Below, one piece after another: positions 1 through 6,865 of a DNA stretch of 13,643 bases (its first letter is position 1; every line of letters begins with the position of its first letter). The position numbers were made by a program, and so were the translations under genes. Below the pieces are notes generated by a model. It did not search any database. It was not told the origin of the DNA and was given only the letters and a program-made list of their open reading frames with translations. This stretch comes from RGIG8748 sp045578205 (GTDB lineage: Bacteria; Bacillota; Clostridia; UMGS1810): contig JAZNJU010000096.1 of the NCBI GenBank assembly GCA_045578205.1, positions 1-13,643 on the forward strand. Reading direction: 5' to 3'.

Positions 1-352
1 TCAACGCCGTGTGAGCCCCTTCGACCGCGGCGGCGTTCACCGTCTCGTAATGCTGCGGAATCTTGGCGTGGGTGTCGAAACTGTCCACCACATTGAAAAG
101 TTCTGCCATTTGAGGAGTCTGCTCGGGAAGGTCCGTTGCACTTCCTCCGCAAAGTACCATAACATCTATCTTATCTTTCCAAAGATGCGCCTCATCTGCC
201 TTAACCACACAGACACCCTCTGTTTTTACCTTTACCCCTGCAGGGTCCCGTCTTGTAAAAACAGCCTCAAGAGACATATCGGGCGCCTTGTTTACAGCAA
301 GTTCCACGCCTTTGGCAAGATTGCCGTATCCGAAAATTCCTATTCTAATCAT
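1..352 (-). CDS. ddh: meso-diaminopimelate dehydrogenase, N-terminal part (cut by window edge)
   Basis: This is the 5' part of a gene that runs off the left edge; 117 residues are visible. The protein makes meso-diaminopimelate from tetrahydrodipicolinate in one NADPH-dependent reductive amination step, feeding lysine and peptidoglycan synthesis in the cytoplasm. The start reads MIRIGIFGYGNLAKGVE, a Rossmann nucleotide-binding motif (GYGNLAKG about 8-15). It is followed by FTRRDP (32-37), LCGGSATDLPEQTP (67-80) and VDSFDTHAKIP (89-99), all of which match the known Ddh family closely. The start ATG at 352-350 has an AGGAAAGGAAG ribosome site just upstream. A good sigma-A-type promoter lies 40-70 bases upstream. 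The 3' end and the catalytic C-terminal half are outside the window, so intactness cannot be judged. Confidence 0.93.
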   Translation of the reverse strand, partial: MIRIGIFGYGNLAKGVELAVNKAPDMSLEAVFTRRDPAGVKVKTEGVCVVKADEAHLWKDKIDVMVLCGGSATDLPEQTPQMAELFNVVDSFDTHAKIPQHYETVNAAAVEGAHTAL

Positions 353-392
353 TTTGCATCTTCCTTTCCTGTGCAAAAATTATCTTTGCTAC

Positions 393-422
393 ATTGTAAC
401 ACACTTATGCAGGGATATTCAA
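393..422 (-). promoter_or_regulatory. sigma-A-type promoter for ddh
   Basis: On the minus strand TTGAAT (422-417) and TACAAT (398-393) are separated by 18 bases, about 40 bases before the ddh start codon. Spacing and both hexamers are close to the sigma-A consensus, and the position fits ddh as a single promoter-proximal gene. Confidence 0.65.
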
Positions 423-437
423 CATTTTTGTGAAACA

Positions 438-468
438 AAAATGACGGAAGTTTTCATTCCGTCATTTT
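438..468 (-). terminator. hairpin terminator after the EF-G-like gene
   Basis: A perfect 12-bp stem (438-449 with 457-468, core TGACGGAA/TTCCGTCA) with a 7-base loop lies about 30 bases beyond the EF-G-like stop codon. On the minus strand it is followed by a T-rich tract (TTTTTGTTTC). It separates that gene from the ddh promoter. A T-run also lies on the other side, so the hairpin could work in both directions, but no plus-strand gene reads into it. Confidence 0.75.
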
Positions 469-498
469 CGTTTTTTATCCAAAATTACCTAAAAGGAT

Positions 499-2556
499 TT
501 ATTTTTTAGCCTCTGCAATAATTTTGTCCGCTATAATCTGCGGTGCTTCTTCATAGTTTGTAATTTCATAATCAAAACTGCCTCTGCCGTTTGTGAGCGC
601 TCTTAAATCGGTTGCATACTTATTCATTTCCGAAGCAGGAACTATTGCCTCTACCTCGGTGGAGTTAGCATCAAGAGGATTCATGCCCAGAATTCTGCCT
701 CGTCTCTTGTTTAAGTCACCCACAACGTCGCCTGTGTAAGCATTGGGAACAAAAACTTTGGCTGTACCCACAGGTTCCAGAATAACGGGTTTTGCCTTTG
801 GAATACCCTCTTTGTAAGCAATGGATGCCGCCATTTTGAACGCCATTTCCGAAGAGTCAACTGCGTGATAGGAACCGTCCAGAAGTGTTGCTTTTAAGTT
901 AACCATGGGATATCCTGCAAGAACACCTTCCAGCATAGCATCTTTGAGACCCTTTTCTACCGCAGGGAAGAAGTTCTTGGGAACTGCTCCGCCGACAACC
1001 TTTTCTTCGAACACCAGTTCGTCGCTCACTGTAGGCTCGAATTCAATCCATACATGGCCGTACTGACCGTGACCGCCCGACTGTTTCTTGTGCTTTCCTT
1101 CTGCCTTTACTTTCGCCTTTATAGCCTCGCGGTAAGGAGTTTTGGGCTCGGTAAGGTTAACAGACACACCGAATTTTCCCTCTAACTTGGAGCAGATTAC
1201 ATTGATGTGCTGTTCGCCCACACCCGATATAATCGACTGATGTGTTTCGTGGTTGCGCACCAGAGAAAATGTTCTGTCTTCGCTTGCAAGTTTTGTAAGG
1301 CCTGCGCTTATCTTTTCCTCATCACCTTTTGCCTTGGGTTCTATTGCCATGGAAAGAACGGGTTTGGGGAAACTGATTGCACCTATTGCCACGGGGAAAG
1401 AAGCATCGCACAGAGTGTCGCCCGTTTCGGTAACGGAAAGTTTTGCGGTGGCGCCGATGTCACCTGCGCAAAGTTCCTTGACTTCTGTCTGCTTTTTACC
1501 GCAGATGGTGTATATTTTACTTATCTTTTCTTCTTTTCCCTTGGCAGGATTTACAAGGGCTGTATCGGGAGTGAGTTTTCCCGAAAGCACCTTGAAGTAA
1601 GAAAGTTTGCCCACATAGTTATCAACAACTGTCTTGAACACATGAATTACGGTGGATTTTGTGCTGTCGCAGAAAATCTCGGCAATTTCACCGGTCTTTT
1701 TGTTTTCGCCCTCGATATGTATGAATTCATTTGGCGCAGGCATATAGTCTGCAATGGTATTTAAAAGATGTGTGATACCGATTTTTGCAACAACGCTTCC
1801 GCAGATAACGGGAACGATTGTTCCGTCTTTAATGCCGACTTTCAGAGCCGCCTTGATTTCATCTTCTGTGAACTCTTCGCCGGCAAAATATTTTTCCATA
1901 TACTCTTCGCTGACTTCGGCAACAGCCTCTAAAAGCAGGTCGCGGCTTCTTTGGGCAATTTCTTTGTGAGAAGCGGGAATTTCTTCATAACGATGTGTGT
2001 CTCCCTCGGGAGAGAACATCTTTGCACGCATTTTTATAACGTCTATAAATCCTGTGAGTTTGTCGCCTTCTTTTATGGGGAAAGTAAAGGGTGCAATGGA
2101 TTTTCCGAAACTGTCGTTTAACTGTTCAACAACTTTGGCATAGTCTGCCTTTATGTCGTCCAGTTTATTTACAAACACAATTTTGGATTTCTTTGAAGCA
2201 ATGTTCCACGCTCTCTCTGTGCCTGCGCTCACGCCTGATTTTCCGCTTACTACAATAAGAGCAGTTCCGCAAACGGAAGCACCCTCAAGTTGCTCGCCCA
2301 CAAAATCGGGAGTTCCGGGGGTATCGAGAAAGTTTATCTTTGCATCGTTCCACTCTATGGGAATAACCGAAGTGTTTACGGAAATATTTCTTTTGATTTC
2401 TTCGGGGTCGAAATCGGATACTGTATTTCCTTCGAGTGTACTTCCCACACGGTCTATAACACCTGCTTTGTGAAGCATTGCTTCGCAAAGAGAGGTTTTA
2501 CCTGCATTGGAGTGTGCCAGTATGCACACGTTTCTGATTTTTTCTGTAACAAACAT
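499..2556 (-). CDS. EF-G-like translational GTPase (divergent EF-G paralogue)
   Basis: A 685-aa protein with the full EF-G layout: GTPase domain (about 1-270), domain II, and domains III-V to the C terminus. G1 is AHSNAGKT (14-21), G3 is DTPG (78-81) and G4 is NKLD (130-133). The domain IV entry motif SGGHGQYGHVWIEF lies near residue 490. Normal EF-G has HIDAGKT in the P-loop and RGITI in switch I; here these read HSNAGKT and RNISV. That places it with the EF-G-like (EF-G II) paralogues found next to a canonical fusA in many Clostridia, whose role is not well defined. It is not a TetM-type ribosome protection protein by its N-terminal motifs. The start is fixed by AAGGAGGG, about 7 bases before ATG 2556. 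It appears monocistronic, between terminators on both sides. No convincing promoter was seen in 2557-2647. Confidence 0.9.
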   Translation of the reverse strand: MFVTEKIRNVCILAHSNAGKTSLCEAMLHKAGVIDRVGSTLEGNTVSDFDPEEIKRNISVNTSVIPIEWNDAKINFLDTPGTPDFVGEQLEGASVCGTALIVVSGKSGVSAGTERAWNIASKKSKIVFVNKLDDIKADYAKVVEQLNDSFGKSIAPFTFPIKEGDKLTGFIDVIKMRAKMFSPEGDTHRYEEIPASHKEIAQRSRDLLLEAVAEVSEEYMEKYFAGEEFTEDEIKAALKVGIKDGTIVPVICGSVVAKIGITHLLNTIADYMPAPNEFIHIEGENKKTGEIAEIFCDSTKSTVIHVFKTVVDNYVGKLSYFKVLSGKLTPDTALVNPAKGKEEKISKIYTICGKKQTEVKELCAGDIGATAKLSVTETGDTLCDASFPVAIGAISFPKPVLSMAIEPKAKGDEEKISAGLTKLASEDRTFSLVRNHETHQSIISGVGEQHINVICSKLEGKFGVSVNLTEPKTPYREAIKAKVKAEGKHKKQSGGHGQYGHVWIEFEPTVSDELVFEEKVVGGAVPKNFFPAVEKGLKDAMLEGVLAGYPMVNLKATLLDGSYHAVDSSEMAFKMAASIAYKEGIPKAKPVILEPVGTAKVFVPNAYTGDVVGDLNKRRGRILGMNPLDANSTEVEAIVPASEMNKYATDLRALTNGRGSFDYEITNYEEAPQIIADKIIAEAKK

Positions 2557-2647
2557 TGTCTTACCCTCCTTAAACTATTAAAAATACTGCATACTACATA
2601 TTTCGCTTTTTTATTGCCTGTTTCCTTTTTTTACAGATTACAAAAAT

Positions 2648-2685
2648 GCAGGGCAATTTATGTGCAATTTGCACAAACGCCCTGC
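2648..2685 (-). terminator. hairpin terminator after the AraC-family gene
   Basis: A two-part hairpin: the outer stem GCAGGGC (2648-2654) pairs with GCCCTGC (2679-2685), and the inner stem TGTGC (2661-2665) pairs with GCACA (2671-2675). On the minus strand it starts 25 bases past the regulator's stop codon and is followed by ATTTTTGT. A T-run also follows on the plus strand. Confidence 0.65.
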
Positions 2686-2710
2686 GTTTTATATGCTTTT
2701 TTTGGCACTT

Positions 2711-3577
2711 TTATTGAAAATGTCTTTGCGCTTCCGTAAACTGCGACGGGGTCAGTCCCGTGTGCTTTTTGAACATTCTGTATCCGTAGGATATATCCTC
2801 GATGCCCACACTTTCGCAGGCTTTTTTAAAAGGAAGTTTGCGCTCCAGCAAAAGTTCGGATATTATCCTCACCTTTTCCCTGTTTATGTATTGATGTATG
2901 CTGATACCTGCCGATTTTTTGAACACGCTGTTGAGGTAATTCGGAGTTCTGCCAAGGCACTGTGCAATTTCGCCCAGAGATATGGAGCGGTGAATCCGCT
3001 CTGAAATGTAAGACTTTATTCTGTACTCTGTGACCGATGCCGATTCCGCCGATTCGTACAGCCTCGCTCTGTACAAGCGGTCAAGAGCAGAAAGCATCGA
3101 AAGTGCGTCCCCCGAGTCAGCAAGGCTTCCCTTTCCTCCGCGTGCTCCCACAGCCGATACTATGGAAAAAAGTGTTTTCTTTATTTCCTCGTTCTCCCTG
3201 CACGGAGGGGTTATGAAAGGCAAGAGAAAAAAAGGCGTGTTTTTGTCCGCTTCCGACGGATCGGAAATTATGCTGTGGGTGTACTCTGCGCGAAGTTCAA
3301 CAGAGCAGTGTGTCCTAACGGCACCGTCCTTTGCATAAAGTCTGAAAGGCAGTGCACGCAATATAACCACTATGCTCCCCGGCTCTATTGCGTACTTTTG
3401 TCCATAGATTTCGGCAATGATGCTTCCCTCTTTTATGTACACTATTTCTATGCCTTTGTTGTCGTAGAGTTCTTTTCTTTTTATGTTTCCCATATCCTGA
3501 ATGTAGTTTTCCATACGGAAATGATGGGCAAATCCGATATTCGGAACGGTATTAAAACTGATGCAAATTCCGTTCAT
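2711..3577 (-). CDS. AraC-family transcriptional regulator
   Basis: A 288-aa cytoplasmic DNA-binding regulator. Residues about 10-110 look like the AraC cupin-type ligand domain (GIEIVYIKEGS at 42-52, then the YAIEPGSIVVI strand pair at 62-72). Residues about 185-285 are the double helix-turn-helix domain. The first HTH is ISLGEIAQCLGRTPNYLNSVFKK (199-221). The second ends in the family signature GYRMFKKHTGLTPSQF (265-280). The start ATG at 3577 is preceded by GAGGGGAG. It is divergent from the tandem paralogue operon at 3714-5569, and the shared spacer contains a promoter for each side and a candidate operator. The simplest inference is that it controls that operon, probably in response to a sugar, as is common for this architecture. 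The ligand cannot be read from the sequence. Confidence 0.92.
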   Translation of the reverse strand: MNGICISFNTVPNIGFAHHFRMENYIQDMGNIKRKELYDNKGIEIVYIKEGSIIAEIYGQKYAIEPGSIVVILRALPFRLYAKDGAVRTHCSVELRAEYTHSIISDPSEADKNTPFFLLPFITPPCRENEEIKKTLFSIVSAVGARGGKGSLADSGDALSMLSALDRLYRARLYESAESASVTEYRIKSYISERIHRSISLGEIAQCLGRTPNYLNSVFKKSAGISIHQYINREKVRIISELLLERKLPFKKACESVGIEDISYGYRMFKKHTGLTPSQFTEAQRHFQ

Positions 3578-3609
3578 TCAATCGCTCTCCCCTCTCTCGT
3601 TTTTTAAAC

Positions 3610-3638
3610 AGTATATCACAAAATCGTTGTTTTGTCCA
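3610..3638 (-). promoter_or_regulatory. promoter of the AraC-family gene
   Basis: On the minus strand TGGACA (3638-3633) and TATACT (3615-3610) are separated by 17 bases, and TG precedes the -10 as in extended -10 promoters. The -35 overlaps the left direct repeat described at 3626-3654, which suggests autoregulation. Confidence 0.65.
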
Positions 3639-3654
3639 TATATTGTTGTTTTTG
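3626..3654 (+). promoter_or_regulatory. candidate AraC-type operator (two direct repeats)
   Basis: GTTGTTTTG (3626-3634) and GTTGTTTTTG (3645-3654) are direct repeats about 19-20 bp apart, roughly two helical turns, which is the usual spacing for the two half-sites of an AraC-family dimer. The left repeat covers the -35 of the regulator's own promoter. The right one touches the -35 region of the plus-strand operon. This is inference from arrangement; T-richness makes chance similarity possible. Confidence 0.4.
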
Positions 3655-3684
3655 ATATTGATTTTTTCTGCCAAATCCTATAAT
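3652..3684 (+). promoter_or_regulatory. promoter of the tandem paralogue operon
   Basis: A perfect TATAAT (3679-3684) lies 29 bases before the start codon. The -35 options are TTGATA (3652-3657, 21-base spacing) or TTGATT (3658-3663, 15-base spacing). Neither has ideal spacing, which would fit a promoter that needs an activator. Confidence 0.55.
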
Positions 3685-3713
3685 GTAAGAAAAAACGAAA
3701 AAGGAGAATCCTT

Positions 3714-4640
3714 ATGAAAAAATGTTATTTCTACATTGATGATGTCATCTGGATATTCAGAGATTTAGCAAGACAGAAACCCAAGTCAATATTTGACCAT
3801 CACTTCCTTGCAACACTCAAAAAGGCGCACGATATGTACGGTCTTAAAGCACAACTCAATGTGTTCTACCGCACAGACTTCTACTACGGCATGGATGAAT
3901 TCACCCTCGCCGAAATGCCCGACACCTACAAAGCCGAGTGGGAAGCAAACTCCGACTGGCTCCGCCTTGCGGTGCACTCTCTCCAGGAGTTCCCCGACTA
4001 TCCTTTTGTAAATGCAGACTACGACGATGTCAAAAAAGTGTTCAAACTCATTGAAAAAGAAGTTATCCGTTTTGCAGGCGAAAAGACTTTTACCTATGCA
4101 GTAAACACACACTGGCTCCCCGTTTCCAAAGACGGTTGCAAAGCATTCAAAGACTGCGGTGCAATACTTCTGGGTGCCTCTGTGGGCAACCGTGAAGAGT
4201 ACAACGGAGACGCATCTTCCCTGCCCTACGGCCATGCGCAGAGACTTCTTAACAACAGAAAACCCGAAACGGGCGTTTTCACCCGTCCGTCCAGAGACGC
4301 TTCCATTGCAAAATCCATCTGCGGTTACAACCACTTTACACAGGAGATTTCGGACGCTACTCTCCACAACCTTACATACTACACCGACGAGGAACTCGGC
4401 CTCAAGTTAAAGCGCTTCTGCTCGGGTCCCATACTTAACTTAACCCCCGCAGACGAGATAGAAAATGAACTTACCGCATATATCGGAAATGAATTCATTG
4501 GCTGTGCAACCCACGAACAGTATTTCTTCCCCGAATATTTTGCATATCAGAGCGACTCGGAAGAAAAGGTTCTCCGTCACGCAAAATATCTTACAGAAAA
4601 TGGTTATGAGTATTTCTTTATAGAGGAGATTATAAAATGA
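3714..4640 (+). CDS. deacetylase-like (NodB-fold-like) protein, paralogue 1
   Basis: A 308-aa soluble protein without signal peptide or membrane segment. I do not recognise an experimentally studied homologue. The layout resembles the polysaccharide deacetylase/NodB-like superfamily. An N-terminal strand ends in an Asp pair (YFYIDD, D9-D10), a His follows a strand (H88 in VHSLQEF), and H133 sits in THWLPVSKDG. A C-terminal ATHEQYFFPEY (265-275) is followed by a helix and GYEYFFIEEI (297-306). The Asp pair and His residues could be metal or catalytic ligands, but this is inference. AAGGAG sits 7 bases before the ATG. The gene is first in a two-gene operon opposite an AraC regulator, so an inducible role in carbohydrate use or modification is the best guess. 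Its coding strand is C-rich compared with the dnaN-recF genes. Confidence 0.8.
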   Translation: MKKCYFYIDDVIWIFRDLARQKPKSIFDHHFLATLKKAHDMYGLKAQLNVFYRTDFYYGMDEFTLAEMPDTYKAEWEANSDWLRLAVHSLQEFPDYPFVNADYDDVKKVFKLIEKEVIRFAGEKTFTYAVNTHWLPVSKDGCKAFKDCGAILLGASVGNREEYNGDASSLPYGHAQRLLNNRKPETGVFTRPSRDASIAKSICGYNHFTQEISDATLHNLTYYTDEELGLKLKRFCSGPILNLTPADEIENELTAYIGNEFIGCATHEQYFFPEYFAYQSDSEEKVLRHAKYLTENGYEYFFIEEIIK

Positions 4641-5569
4641 AAAAATGTTACTTTTTTGTAGACGATGTTATATGGTGTCTGCGTGATATTGCGAGACAAA
4701 AGTCAAAATCAATATTTGATCAGCATTTCCTGAAGGCACTCAAAAAAGCGCACGACATGTACGGACTTAAGGTACAACTCAATCTTTTCTATCGCACAGA
4801 CTTCTACTACGGCATGGATGAATTTACCCTTGCCGAAATGCCCGACACATACAAAAAAGAGTGGGAGGAAAATTCCGACTGGCTGAGATTCGGCTTCCAC
4901 TCGCTTCAGGAATTCCCCGATTATCCCTTTGTAAACGCAGACTATGACGATGTTAAAAAGGTATTGGATTTAATCATGGGCGAGGTAAAGCGCTTCGCAG
5001 GTGAAAAGAGTTTTGCAAAGGCGGTACTTACACACTGGCTTCCCGTATCCAAAGAGGGATGCAAGGCAATATACGACAGCGGAATAAGGCTTATGGGCGC
5101 TTCCTATGGTTCAAGAGAAGAGTACAACGGCGACCCGAACTCTCTCCCCTACGGTCACTCACAAAGACTTCTTAACAACCGCAAGAGCGAGACGGGCGTA
5201 TTCTCCCGAGGCACACGTGACAAAGCAATAAATAACTCCATCTGCGGATACAATCATATAACTTCGGAAATATGCGACTCCATTCTTACCAACTTCAAAA
5301 CTTACAAAGATGAAGAAACAGGTATTTGTTTTAAGAGATTTGGTTATGCGTCCTGTCTCAATCTCACTCCCTTAAATGAGATTGCAGAAGAATTCAAACC
5401 GCATCTTGGAAATGAATACATAGGCTATGCCACACACGAGCAGTATTCCTATCCCGATTACTTTAACTATCAGGAGGATTCCGAGGAAAAACTTCTTACT
5501 GCTGCAAAAACACTTTCGGATGCCGGATATGAACATTTCTTTATAGAAGAAATAGTGGAAAATATGTAA
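4637..5569 (+). CDS. deacetylase-like (NodB-fold-like) protein, paralogue 2
   Basis: A 310-aa paralogue of the preceding gene. The two proteins align end to end without gaps over 308 residues, about 71% identical by hand count. All candidate active-site positions are kept (D9-D10, H88, H133, H267-E268). The segments most alike are 51-70, 91-109 and 161-190. The least alike are about 191-260, where substrate specificity may differ. Start ATG 4637 overlaps the upstream TGA as ATGA, with GAGGAG 8 bases before it, so the pair is translationally coupled. Both genes open with the same codons for MKKCYF. The operon ends at the hairpin at 5584. Function is unassigned as for paralogue 1; they may form a heteromeric complex or act on two related substrates. 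Confidence 0.8.
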   Translation: MKKCYFFVDDVIWCLRDIARQKSKSIFDQHFLKALKKAHDMYGLKVQLNLFYRTDFYYGMDEFTLAEMPDTYKKEWEENSDWLRFGFHSLQEFPDYPFVNADYDDVKKVLDLIMGEVKRFAGEKSFAKAVLTHWLPVSKEGCKAIYDSGIRLMGASYGSREEYNGDPNSLPYGHSQRLLNNRKSETGVFSRGTRDKAINNSICGYNHITSEICDSILTNFKTYKDEETGICFKRFGYASCLNLTPLNEIAEEFKPHLGNEYIGYATHEQYSYPDYFNYQEDSEEKLLTAAKTLSDAGYEHFFIEEIVENM

Positions 5570-5583
5570 GAACTTTAAAAAAT

Positions 5584-5624
5584 GGCTGTGTTTTCAGGCA
5601 AATTTTTTGTTTGAAAACACAGCC
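5584..5624 (+). terminator. terminator of the tandem paralogue operon
   Basis: A perfect 13-bp stem, GGCTGTGTTTTCA (5584-5596) with TGAAAACACAGCC (5612-5624), has a 15-base loop and starts 15 bases after the stop codon. The following tract (CTGTCTTTTG) is only moderately T-rich. Confidence 0.8.
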
Positions 5625-5683
5625 CTGTCTTTTGTAAAAAAGTTTTTTTCTTCATTATATATTGTCTTTTTTTAAAAAAAGTC

Positions 5684-5712
5684 TTTACAAATTGTTTTCT
5701 TTATAGTAATGT
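5684..5712 (+). promoter_or_regulatory. possible promoter for dprA-topA-trmFO
   Basis: TTTACA (5684-5689) lies 17 bases before TAATGT (5707-5712). The -35 is directly preceded by a T7A7 tract (5667-5680) that could act as an UP element. The -10 is poor, and TAATAT at 5712-5717 is an alternative with too long a spacing. The position, after a terminator and before dprA, requires a promoter here. Confidence 0.4.
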
Positions 5713-5745
5713 AATATATGCGCGTTATTTTTTTGGAGGGGTGTG

Positions 5746-6840
5746 ATGTTTTTGGAAAACGATGTTTTGTGGCTCTGGCTATGCGAGCAGTGCTCAATAA
5801 CACGTGTTAAACAGCACAAACTTCTGGCGCATTTCGGAGATGTAGAAAGCATATACAAGGCAAACCTCTTTGATTTGTCGGACACGGGATTCTTAAGCGA
5901 TGCAGACCTCAATCTGCTTTCCAAAAAGGACCTTTCCTACGCAAAAGAGCGAATGGAACTTATGGCAAAATCGTCTGTTTCCCTGATTTGTGCAGACAAC
6001 CCGAATTATCCCGATATGCTCCGCACTCTCCACGTTTCGCCGACGGTGCTGTATCACAAAGGCACATTCACAGAGTTCAACAACTCCTTTATGATGGCTA
6101 TGGTCGGCACCAGAAATGCCACCTCATACGGAAAAACCTGCGCATACAACATTGCAAAAGATTTGTCTTCCTGCGGAATTGTTGTCGTGAGCGGTCTTGC
6201 AATGGGCATAGATGCCAAGTGCCACGAGGGTGCGCTTGCAGGTCCAAGTCCCACGGTTGCGGTAGTCGGAGGCGGAGTGGATGTTCCCTATCCACGAATA
6301 AACGCACCCCTTATGGCAAAGATTATTAAAAACGGTGCCGTAATAAGCGAATACCCCATGGGGTCGAGACCCGAAAAATTTCATTTCCCCGAAAGAAACC
6401 GTATCATTTCGGGTTTGTGCCGCGGAACAATCGTGGTGGAAGCAGACATAAAGAGCGGTTCTCTCATAACCGCGTCCTGTGCCACCGAACAGAACAGAGA
6501 TGTTTTTGCCGTTCCGGGCAATATCAACAGCACAACTTCCAAAGGGTCAAACTACCTTTTGAAAGACGGTGCAATTCTCCTGACTTCGGGAAAAGATGTC
6601 GCTTCGTTCTACGGTCTGGAAATTCCCTCCCGTGAAACAAAATCAAAAACAAATACGGACGGAAACCTCTCCGTTGAAGAGAAAATTCTCTGTGCCATAG
6701 GTCAGGATACTGTGCACACGGACACAATCTGTCAGTTGTCGGGACTTGACTCGGGAACTGTCAATGCCAATCTTCTTATTCTGGAATTAAAAGGGTTGGT
6801 CATAAAACTTGCAGGCGGATATTACAGCAAAGCAAATTGA
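5746..6840 (+). CDS. dprA: DNA processing protein DprA
   Basis: A 364-aa protein that binds incoming single-stranded DNA and loads RecA during natural transformation. It is also widespread in bacteria not known to be competent. An N-terminal helical region (about 1-100) precedes the Rossmann-like DprA/Smf domain, with VGTRNATSYG (120-129), SGLAMGIDA (149-157), FPERNRIISG (214-223), EADIKSGSLITA (232-243) and VPGNI (256-260). The C-terminal 308-364 looks like the winged-helix DML1-type domain (ICQLSGLDSGTVNANLLILELKGL). All family motifs are intact. ATG 5746 is preferred over the adjacent GTG 5743 because GGAGG (5735-5739) is 6 bases from the ATG but only 3 from the GTG. It heads a dprA-topA-trmFO cluster common in Firmicutes. 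Confidence 0.95.
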   Translation: MFLENDVLWLWLCEQCSITRVKQHKLLAHFGDVESIYKANLFDLSDTGFLSDADLNLLSKKDLSYAKERMELMAKSSVSLICADNPNYPDMLRTLHVSPTVLYHKGTFTEFNNSFMMAMVGTRNATSYGKTCAYNIAKDLSSCGIVVVSGLAMGIDAKCHEGALAGPSPTVAVVGGGVDVPYPRINAPLMAKIIKNGAVISEYPMGSRPEKFHFPERNRIISGLCRGTIVVEADIKSGSLITASCATEQNRDVFAVPGNINSTTSKGSNYLLKDGAILLTSGKDVASFYGLEIPSRETKSKTNTDGNLSVEEKILCAIGQDTVHTDTICQLSGLDSGTVNANLLILELKGLVIKLAGGYYSKAN

Positions 6841-6865
6841 TTTTATTAGATAAGGAATTGATAAA

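Noticed and set aside
11..433. 140-aa plus-strand open frame at the left edge
   Set aside because: It lies opposite the clear ddh coding sequence and continues through its promoter; no family resemblance or ribosome site.
2557..2647. Promoter for the EF-G-like gene
   Set aside because: Several -10-like sequences exist on the minus strand (TAGTAT, TTTAAT), but none has a -35 at acceptable spacing, so none is annotated.
3786..4367. 193-aa minus-strand open frame inside paralogue 1
   Set aside because: It is an antisense shadow. A similar shadow in paralogue 2 (4709-4900) arises from the duplicated coding sequence and is much shorter, so it is not conserved as a protein.
5666..5681. CTTTTTTTAAAAAAAG inverted repeat as a terminator
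   Set aside because: The stem is A/T only with no loop and would not be stable; more likely an A-tract element next to the dprA promoter. The real terminator is at 5584-5624.
5685..5924. 79-aa minus-strand open frame upstream of and into dprA
   Set aside because: It overlaps the dprA start and the promoter region, with no ribosome site or recognisable domain.
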